Shown: positions 23,823-29,869 of the stretch, piece after piece
How the letters are laid out: the number at the start of each line of letters is the position of its first letter
Numbering within the stretch: position 1 is the stretch's first letter
Made by a program: the position numbers and the translations under genes
The notes under the pieces: generated by a model
What the model was told of the DNA's origin: nothing
What the model saw: the letters and a program-made list of their open reading frames with translations, nothing else
Database searches by the model: none
From: Deltaproteobacteria bacterium
GTDB taxonomy: Bacteria; Desulfobacterota_B; Binatia; UBA9968
Direction of reading: 5' to 3'
Assembly (NCBI GenBank): GCA_016193385.1
Contig: JACPSF010000061.1
Coordinates: 1-29,869, forward strand
DNA: 29,869 nt

Positions 23823-25142
23823 ATGGGACTCAAATCCTTTGGTCTGATGGGGGTAGATTGGGAAGAGCGCATAAATTTAGACCGGCTCAGGCAAGATCGT
23901 CTGGCACGAATCAAGAAAGCCCTCAAAGCATCGGAGCTGGGCGCGCTGCTTTGCTTCGACATGAACAACATCCGCTACATCACGGCCACGCACATCGGCA
24001 CCTGGGCCATGGACAAGTTGGTCCGCTTCACGCTGCTGCCCCAAGACGACGAACCCGTTATCTGGGATTTCGGTTCGGCGGCGCGCCACCACCAGATTTA
24101 CTGCCCGTGGCTCGGCGAGCGCTCGCGCGCCGGCATCTCGACGCTGCGCGGGGCCACCTCCCCTGCCTCCGGACTGGCCGAGGACGTGGCGAAAAAGATT
24201 CGCATTGAGCTGGAAAAGCACAAACTCCAGAACGAGCCCGTCGGCGTCGACGTAGTGGAGCTGCCGGTGCTCTTCGCTTTGCAGGCTCAAGGCATTAAAG
24301 TGGTGGATGGCCAGCAGTTGATGCACGAGGTGCGGAAGATCAAAACCCAGGACGAGATCACGCTTCTCAACATGGCCTGCATGATGGTGGACGCCGCCTA
24401 TGAGGAGCTCTACCGCTTCATGAGGCCTGGGGTGCGAGAAAACGAGTGCGTGGGAGTGGTGAGCAAGGTGCTCTACGATCTAGGCTCTGAGCACGTGGAA
24501 GGCGTCAACGCGATTTCCGGCGAGCGCTGCAGCCCTCACCCCCACGTTTATACAGACCGCGTCATCCGCCCGGGAGACCCGGCTTTCTTCGACATCCTGC
24601 ACAGCTACAATGGCTACCGCACCTGCTATTACCGCACCTTCTCCGTGGGCAGCGCCTCCCCCGCCATGGTGGACGCCTACAAGCGATGCCGGGACTATAT
24701 GGATGCCGCCATCAGCATCGTCAAGCCGGGGGTCACCACAGCCGATGTAGTCAAGCTGTGGCCCAAGGCTCAAGAGTTCGGCTTTCCGAGCGAGGAGGCT
24801 GCCTTTGCCCTGCAGTACGGGCACGGCGTCGGCCTGTCGATATGGGAGAAGCCGATCTTCAGCCGCCTGGTCTCTGTGGATCATCCGGAAACGATTGAAG
24901 AAGGCATGGTCTTCGCCTTGGAGACCTACTGGCCGGCCTCGGACGGCTGGTCGGCGGCCCGGATCGAAGAAGAGATGGTCGTGACGAAGAGCGGCTGCGA
25001 GGTGATCACGCGCTTTCCGGCCGAAAAACTCATGGTGGCCGGGTCGCACTATTTCACTGCCGCCGGCCCGCTGCCCAACACGCGCGAAACCCAGTCTCAT
25101 CTCAACAACTCGGGAGCACTGGAGAGAGTGAAGAAGGCGTGA
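23823..25142 (+). CDS. M24 (Xaa-Pro peptidase/creatinase fold) family protein
   Basis: 439 residues. The N-terminal creatinase-like domain (about 20-170) is followed by a pita-bread domain. Metal ligands: Asp257 in FFDIL, His334 in YGHGVGLS, Glu367 in ALETYW and Glu382 in RIEEEMVVT are present. The second Asp, expected 11 residues after the first, is Cys268 (YRTCYYRTF). A normal two-metal aminopeptidase site is therefore unlikely; a one-metal or non-peptidase activity is possible, since the M24 fold includes creatinase and the DMSP lyase DddP. AAGGAG (23812-23817) supports the start. It lies between E1-beta and E2, an unusual place. The last codons (KKA and stop) already belong to a heptad array. 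Confidence 0.85.
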   Translation: MGLKSFGLMGVDWEERINLDRLRQDRLARIKKALKASELGALLCFDMNNIRYITATHIGTWAMDKLVRFTLLPQDDEPVIWDFGSAARHHQIYCPWLGERSRAGISTLRGATSPASGLAEDVAKKIRIELEKHKLQNEPVGVDVVELPVLFALQAQGIKVVDGQQLMHEVRKIKTQDEITLLNMACMMVDAAYEELYRFMRPGVRENECVGVVSKVLYDLGSEHVEGVNAISGERCSPHPHVYTDRVIRPGDPAFFDILHSYNGYRTCYYRTFSVGSASPAMVDAYKRCRDYMDAAISIVKPGVTTADVVKLWPKAQEFGFPSEEAAFALQYGHGVGLSIWEKPIFSRLVSVDHPETIEEGMVFALETYWPASDGWSAARIEEEMVVTKSGCEVITRFPAEKLMVAGSHYFTAAGPLPNTRETQSHLNNSGALERVKKA

Positions 25143-25203
25143 GGCGGAAGGCGAGAGGCGTGAGAAAATCTTTCTGTTGCCTATTGCCTCATGCCTGTTG
25201 CCT
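25134..25203. repeat. Paired inverted heptad arrays
   Basis: Left array 25134-25161: AAGGCGT, GAGGCGG, AAGGCGA, GAGGCGT. Right array 25176-25203: GTTGCCT, ATTGCCT, CATGCCT, GTTGCCT. The AGGC cores of the left are complementary to the GCCT cores of the right, so the two can pair in register every 7 nt as a stem. The left array contains the end and stop codon of the M24 gene; the right ends 11 nt before the E2 start. Confidence 0.75.
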
Positions 25204-25214
25204 AGGGAATTGAT

Positions 25215-26465
25215 ATGGCGACCGAAGTGATTATGCCCGCGCTCGGCCTGGCACAAGAGAAAGGGATCCTGGTGAGCTGGCTCAAGGCCGAGGGCGAAGC
25301 GGTCGATAAGGGCGAGCCTTTGATGGAGGTCGAGACCGATAAGGCCACGGTCGAGATCGAAGCCCCCGCCTCCGGCATACTCGCCAGCGTGAGCGCCAGC
25401 CCCGGAGATGAAGTCCCGGTGGGCCAGCGAATCGCCCTCATCCTGGCCCCCGGCGAAAGCGCTGTTCCAGAAGGCGCGCCCTCGCCCGCCAAACCCTTAG
25501 CCGTCGCGGAAATCCCAACGAGCGGCGCGAAGGCTCCGGCCCAAAGCAAGGAAATTTCTCCCGCTTCTCCGGGGCGGATCCTTGCCTCGCCCAAGGCCAG
25601 GCGGATCGCCAAGGAGAAGGGCATCGACCTTCCCTCCTTAAAAGGAAGCGGCCCTGAGGGAAGCATTCTCGCCGAAGATGTCCTGCGGGCGGAGGCCGCC
25701 CGTCCGAGCGAGAGCCCGGCACCGCGCGCCGGGGAGGTCGTCCCCCTAAGCGCAATGCGGCGCATCATCGGCCAGCGCATGGCCCAAAGCAAGCAGACGG
25801 CGCCACACTTCTATCTCGGCATCGACGTGGACATGAACGAAACAACCCGCAAGCGCGCTGAATGGAAGGAGCAAAAAGCGGCGGTCGTTCCTTCGATCAA
25901 CGACTTTATCGTATGGGCTTGCGCCAAGGCACTCAAACAATTCCCTTCGCTCAACTCGACTTTGACGGAGAGCGGGGTGGAGCTCTGGTCCGACATCCAT
26001 ATCGGCATCGCCGTAGCCCTAGACGAGGGCCTGATAGTTCCGGTGATCCGCAACGCCGACCGCTTGAGCCTCGAGGAGCTCGCCCGGCAAAGCCGCTCTC
26101 TGGCCGAGCGGGCGCAGGGGAAAAAACTTTTCCCCCTTGACTATGAGGGAGCGACCTTCACCGTTTCCAATCTCGGCATGTTTGGCGTGGATAGCTTTGT
26201 TGCGATCATCAACCCGCCCCAGTGTGCGATCCTGGCAGTTGGCCAGGTTGCGCGGCGGGTGGTCGCGTTCGGCGAAGGAATCGCCGTCCGTCCCATGATG
26301 ACGATGACCCTATCCGCGGACCACCGCATCGTGGATGGAGCCGTTGCGGCGAGGTTTCTCAGAGAACTAAAGCGGTTACTTGAAGGGTCAAATTTAAATG
26401 ACATTCTGCTCAAAAACCCTCGTTCACCCTTCGACAAAGCTCAGGGCGAACGGGAATTAGATTGA
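25215..26465 (+). CDS. 2-oxoacid dehydrogenase E2 (dihydrolipoamide acyltransferase)
   Basis: 416 residues. One lipoyl domain (1-80) carries the lipoylated Lys43 in ETDKAT. A linker follows, then a peripheral-subunit-binding domain (about 122-158, ILASPKARRIAKEKGIDL and GSGPEGSILAEDV). The catalytic domain has SADHRIVDG with His370 and Asp374. It accepts the acyl group from the E1 pair upstream and passes it to CoA. An E3 partner is not in the window. The last 20 residues (from Ile397) are encoded by the repeat element at 26403-26532, so the normal C-terminus was altered by insertion. A weak ribosome site (AGGGAA) lies after the heptad arrays. Confidence 0.93.
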   Translation: MATEVIMPALGLAQEKGILVSWLKAEGEAVDKGEPLMEVETDKATVEIEAPASGILASVSASPGDEVPVGQRIALILAPGESAVPEGAPSPAKPLAVAEIPTSGAKAPAQSKEISPASPGRILASPKARRIAKEKGIDLPSLKGSGPEGSILAEDVLRAEAARPSESPAPRAGEVVPLSAMRRIIGQRMAQSKQTAPHFYLGIDVDMNETTRKRAEWKEQKAAVVPSINDFIVWACAKALKQFPSLNSTLTESGVELWSDIHIGIAVALDEGLIVPVIRNADRLSLEELARQSRSLAERAQGKKLFPLDYEGATFTVSNLGMFGVDSFVAIINPPQCAILAVGQVARRVVAFGEGIAVRPMMTMTLSADHRIVDGAVAARFLRELKRLLEGSNLNDILLKNPRSPFDKAQGERELD

Positions 26466-26532
26466 TAGCATTGACGATTTTCCGTTCATGCTGAGCCTGT
26501 CGAAGCATGGTAGAGCCGTTTTTCAGCAGAAT
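26403..26532. mobile_element. 130-bp composite REP/MITE-like element with terminal inverted repeats
   Basis: The ends ATTCTGCTCAAAAA (26403-26416) and TTTTTCAGCAGAAT (26519-26532) are inverted repeats with 13 of 14 matches. Inside are two REP-like hairpins in opposite orientation: copy 2 (arms 26421-26429 and 26444-26452, loop 26430-26443, minus strand) and copy 3 (arms 26487-26491 and 26505-26509, loop TGAGCCTGTCGAA at 26492-26504, plus strand). Copy 2 has the arm sequence of the hairpin at 12-48. The left half is read as the C-terminus of E2. It contains no transposase gene, so it would depend on an enzyme elsewhere. Confidence 0.75.
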
Positions 26533-26572
26533 CAAATGAGAAAAGTCGTACACACTTAGAGAGGGGGTTTTT

Positions 26573-27408
26573 ATGAAAGCAATGATCACTGTGTTGGCCT
26601 TGGTTTGGTATTGCCTTGGGGTATCCTCCGTTTATGCCCAAGCGCAAAGAGTCACGATCGTAGGAGGTCCCCCGGCGGGGCTTTTCGGCATATTCGCAAC
26701 GGGTATTGGAACCTATTTGTCAAAGACGGTTCCAAACCTGGACGTGTCGGTCGCCGCGACGGGCGGATCTGTGGAAAACGTCCGCAGAGTCAACGCCGGG
26801 GAGGCGGAGATGGGGCTTTCCTTCTCGTCCGACGTGCATGAGTCTTACTACGAAATCCCGGCTCCGGAACCTTCTCGACGGCGGAACGAGCCTTTCGCTC
26901 GCTTGGACTCTGGGACCGCATAACCCGGATTCCTCTGCTGGGGGCCGCTGCGGGCGCGGCGATGAGCGAAGGAAAGGCTGACGCCTACTTTTGGACCGGA
27001 CCCACTCCTGACCGGGTGACCATGGAGGCGGCCACGAAGAAGCCCGTGCGCGCGATCGATGTCTACACGCCGGTATCTAAGACCGACTTCTTTAAGTCGT
27101 ATCCCTATTACGCGCGCTATGTCTTCCCTTCGGGAGCCTACCGGGGTCTCACGGAGGAAGTTCAAACGTTCGGAGTCCCGGTTGTGTGGGTGGCTTATCG
27201 CGATGTGTCCGCTTCACTGGTTCAGAAGATGGCCGAGACCATCTATGGTCAAGCAGGACACGCCCATATGCTAAACGTGCACGTTGGCGCCAAAGACATG
27301 GTTCCGCAAAAGGCCCTTGGGGGAGTAACGATTCCGCTGCACAAAGGCGCTGAGGCTCACTGGAAGGCGGCCGGCATTCAAATCCCCGAAGCGATCCGCA
27401 CGCGGTGA
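26573..27408 (+). pseudogene. TAXI-type TRAP solute receptor, disrupted by internal deletion
   Basis: The receptor of a TRAP importer. ATG 26573, behind GAGGGGG, starts a signal peptide (to about VYAQ) and the TAXI opening VTIVGGPPAGLFGIFATGIGTYLSK, then GGSVENVRRVNAGEAEMGLSFSSDVHESYY. At about 26852 the frame becomes wrong and stops at 26923. From AAT 26854 another frame gives NPGSGTFSTAERAFRSLGL, AAAGAAMSEGKADAYFWTG and the rest of the fold to 27408. A segment of perhaps 40-50 residues is missing, inferred from the usual length of about 320; the frames require a loss of 1 modulo 3 bases. A start at 26962 would give only the C-terminal part. The permease gene overlaps its stop and is intact. 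Confidence 0.85.
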
Positions 27409-29330
27409 ACCAAAGGACCTCAAAACCGGTGGCCGAAAATCCAACCCAAAGCCGCTCGCTCACAGGATACTGGAACGCGGCTGTCCAGATCCTGATGGGC
27501 AGTGTGACGTTGTATTACGTGTGGGCGTCGACGGTCGGCGTCGTATCGCTGCAATACTTTCGCGGGATCGCCGTCCTCTACAGTCTGGTCGTGCCCCTGC
27601 TTTTATACAAGGGCTGGCGCCGCGACCGCGGGGACGCCCCTTCCCTGCTTGACCTGCTGCTCGCAGCGGGCGCGACGGTAGGCGTTGTCTATTGGATGGT
27701 CGAGCATGAGGCAATGGCTTACCGGGCAGGAGACTATACCCTGGTCGACGTCTGGATGGGTGTCGTTGTAACGATCGTGGCGATTGAAGCGGCACGCAGG
27801 GTGTTGGGGATGGACATGGCACTCTGTGCCCTTGTGCCGATTCTCTACGCCTTGTTCGGCAATTACCTGCCCTACATCATTGGTCACAAAGGTTATACGA
27901 TTCGCCGCGTCGTGGAGTATGTGTATCTTACCTCGGATGGAATCTTCGGCATCATGGCCGAGGTGTTGGCCTCTTTCATCATTCCGTTCGTGGCATTCGG
28001 CGCGTTCTTGGAATACGCGGGGGTGGCACAATTCTTTGTCGACATCTCTTTGGCAGCCCTCGGACGGATCGCGGGAGGGCCTGCACAGGCCTCCGTCGTA
28101 TCGAGCGCTCTCATGGGAACGATTAGCGGGAGTCCGATTGCCGAAACGGTAACCAAGGGCGCGATCACCATACCGCTAATGAAACGCGCCGGCTTTCCGC
28201 CTCATATCGCGGGGGCCGTGGAAGCCGCCGCTTCAACCGGCGCAGCGATCATGCCGCCCGTCATGGGCGCCGGGGCATTCGTCATGGCTGAAATGACGGG
28301 GATTCCCTACATCGAGATCATCAAAGTGGCGGCTATTCCGGGCATTCTCTACTTCGTTTCGGTAGGCGTGATGATCTACTTTGAATCGAGAAAGCTGGGC
28401 CTCAGGGGCTTACCTGCAGAGGAGCTTCCCCGCCTACGAGACGTGTGGAGTCGCGGGTGGTACCTCCTTTTGCCGATAGCAGTCTTGATCTCCGCGCTCG
28501 TTGCGGGTTACTCCCCCCAAATGGCGGCGCTTTACGGCATCGGTTTCACCATCGTCGTGAGCTGGTTCCGCAAAGAAACGCGGATGGGATTGAAGGAGAT
28601 CTGGCAAGCCCTGGTGAATACGGGGAGAAATTGTCTGTTCGTTGCGGCTTTGACTGGAGCTGTAGGGGTCCTCATTGGTGTCCTGGCCCTAACTGGAATC
28701 GTCATCAAGTTTCCCTACATTCTGGTGGAATTGGCCGGCCAGAACCTGCTCTTCACCATCGCTCTGATCGCCGTGGCAACCTTTGTACTGGGCTTGCCAC
28801 TTCCAATTACAGCAACCTATCTGATCGTCGCGGTCATCGGGGTCCCCGCCCTTCTTAAGCTGGGCGTGCCCCTGCTCAGCGCCCACCTCATCATCTTCTG
28901 GCTCAGCCTCGACTCCAACATCACACCGCCTGTTGCCATGGGGCCATTTGCCGCCGCTGCGATCGCGGGTGCAGATCCTATGAAGACGGGATGGAGCTGC
29001 TTCAGATTCGCGAAGATCATCTATGTCATGCCTTTGCTTTTTGCCTACACACACATCTTGCTCACCGGAACGCCGGCCCAGAATATTTGGGCTATAGCTT
29101 CCGCCACGCTCGGTGTCGTACTCGTGTCGGTTGTCGGGACCGGCTTTTTCTATGTCAGGACCACGCTGATCGAGTGGTTACTCCTGGCGGCAGCCACCTT
29201 TCTAGCCTTTATCCCCTCTTTAGCCACTGCCACCGGCGCCATAGCCATTTTTGCAGCCGTTTACCTCTGGCAGCGGAAAAGGCTGGCAGAAACCATGGAG
29301 CCGATCACGGTGAAGGTCGAGAAATTGTGA
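27405..29330 (+). CDS. TRAP transporter fused 4TM/12TM permease
   Basis: 641 residues from GTG 27405, which overlaps the TGA of the receptor gene (GTGA), so the two are translationally coupled. The N-terminal part has about four helices equivalent to DctQ (AVQILMGSVTLYYVWAS onward). The rest is the large DctM-like part with VSSALMGTISGSPIAETVTKGAITIPLMKR and EAAASTGAAIMPPVMGAGAFVMAE, hallmarks of the fused subfamily that works with TAXI receptors. It imports small organic acids using the sodium or proton gradient. With the adjacent receptor broken, import would need a receptor from elsewhere, or the whole system may be silent. Confidence 0.92.
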   Translation: MNQRTSKPVAENPTQSRSLTGYWNAAVQILMGSVTLYYVWASTVGVVSLQYFRGIAVLYSLVVPLLLYKGWRRDRGDAPSLLDLLLAAGATVGVVYWMVEHEAMAYRAGDYTLVDVWMGVVVTIVAIEAARRVLGMDMALCALVPILYALFGNYLPYIIGHKGYTIRRVVEYVYLTSDGIFGIMAEVLASFIIPFVAFGAFLEYAGVAQFFVDISLAALGRIAGGPAQASVVSSALMGTISGSPIAETVTKGAITIPLMKRAGFPPHIAGAVEAAASTGAAIMPPVMGAGAFVMAEMTGIPYIEIIKVAAIPGILYFVSVGVMIYFESRKLGLRGLPAEELPRLRDVWSRGWYLLLPIAVLISALVAGYSPQMAALYGIGFTIVVSWFRKETRMGLKEIWQALVNTGRNCLFVAALTGAVGVLIGVLALTGIVIKFPYILVELAGQNLLFTIALIAVATFVLGLPLPITATYLIVAVIGVPALLKLGVPLLSAHLIIFWLSLDSNITPPVAMGPFAAAAIAGADPMKTGWSCFRFAKIIYVMPLLFAYTHILLTGTPAQNIWAIASATLGVVLVSVVGTGFFYVRTTLIEWLLLAAATFLAFIPSLATATGAIAIFAAVYLWQRKRLAETMEPITVKVEKL

Positions 29331-29545
29331 CAAGGCGCACCGCAAGCGCCCTCACGAAAAAATCGTGGCCATCCCGTGGTATCTTTTAGCCGGAAAATCT
29401 CAATAGGCTCCCGCCATCGGCCGAGTGACGTGTCAAGTATTTTTCCCCGGCAAAGGTCCGTCAAATTCTCGGCTCCCCGTTCCCTCCTCTACGATTCGCT
29501 TGAAGGAAATCCAATCCTTACGCTAACCCCGCCTCCCCGTCGGAA

Positions 29546-29869
29546 TCAGGTGGGCGACGGCTCACCCGCTTGTAACCGCTCAGGCACTGCGGGGGGCCCT
29601 GCCAGGAAAAATACTACCCCCGATACGGTGGCCACGACGGTGAAGGTGAGGAAGACGGTCTGATAGTGTCCTTGGATGTCCGCTAGAAGCCCCGCCAGGA
29701 CGGGGCCGCTGATGCCGAGCGGTGAGGAGAGCAGCTGGAGCACGCCGGTGATCTTTCCATACGACGCGCGGCCAAAATAGTCGCCGGAAACGGAGTTGAC
29801 CAGCGGCGTGCGCGTCCCCCAGCAAAAGCCGTAGATCGCCCCAAACCCAAGCACGGGCCAGATGGAGGT
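29546..29869 (-). CDS. MFS transporter, C-terminal part (runs off the window)
   Basis: The minus-strand frame is open to the window edge, so the gene starts beyond 29869. The visible 107 residues cover the last four or so helices of a major facilitator: GFGAIYGFCWGTRTPLVNSVSGDYFG, then YGKITGVLQLLSSPLGISGPVLAGLLAD, typical of the second half of oxalate/formate- or monocarboxylate-type MFS proteins, then YQTVFLTFTVVATVSGVVFFLAGPP and a short polar tail. The substrate is not evident. The 215 nt between this stop and the TRAP permease hold no gene; a short GC stem at 29334-29350 lacks a T run. Confidence 0.8.
   Translation of the reverse strand, partial: TSIWPVLGFGAIYGFCWGTRTPLVNSVSGDYFGRASYGKITGVLQLLSSPLGISGPVLAGLLADIQGHYQTVFLTFTVVATVSGVVFFLAGPPAVPERLQAGEPSPT

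Overview
This is a gene-dense bacterial window with mixed GC content and no rRNA, tRNA or CRISPR array. Its content is catabolic: solute-binding proteins of three transporter classes, an amidase, amidohydrolases, a CoA-aromatic-type FAD monooxygenase, RidA proteins and a 2-oxoacid dehydrogenase. That mix is typical of large soil or groundwater genomes (Rokubacteria, Binatota/Deltaproteobacteria, Tectomicrobia-like lineages). The phylum is inferred from gene content only.

Layout. 1-5187: a tandem-ACT protein, a predicted exported methyltransferase, a TPM-domain membrane protein, an orphan TTT/Bug-type binding protein and an alpha/beta hydrolase. 5262-10906: an amidase diverging from a four-gene catabolic cluster (dienelactone hydrolase, two ACMSD-type amidohydrolases, an FAD monooxygenase resembling salicylyl-CoA/anthraniloyl-CoA hydroxylases). 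11062-17412: a nitrate/sulfonate-type ABC importer (intact binding protein, broken paralogue, permease, ATPase), then a creatininase-family protein, a broken Gfo/Idh oxidoreductase and a GST. 17868-19196: a GC-rich gene with three fused RidA-like domains. 19511-26465: a promoter with a perfect palindrome between its -35 and -10 boxes, followed by cupin, RidA, 3-hydroxyisobutyrate-dehydrogenase-like, E1-alpha, E1-beta, an M24-family protein and E2. 26573-29330: a TAXI/TRAP importer whose receptor gene is broken. The right edge holds the C-terminal part of an MFS transporter on the minus strand.

The genes read as import of small organic acids, sulfonates or amides, followed by amide, lactone and aromatic processing, with 2-oxoacid oxidation through an E1/E2 complex. 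RidA proteins and the cupin could deal with reactive imine or enamine intermediates. No E3 is in the window, and the substrates cannot be read from sequence.

The least ordinary feature is the non-coding DNA. A REP-like hairpin family with a conserved asymmetric loop (TGAGCnTGTCGAA) and co-varying stems occurs four times. Two copies form a 130-bp element with terminal inverted repeats that runs into the E2 gene and encodes its last 20 residues. Imperfect short tandem arrays, almost all of period 7 and one of period 9, occupy most gene junctions of the ABC and E1/E2 clusters. They supply the start of E1-alpha and the end of the ABC ATPase. Three genes (second binding protein, Gfo/Idh, TAXI receptor) each carry one internal frame-shifting deletion flanked by well-preserved coding sequence.
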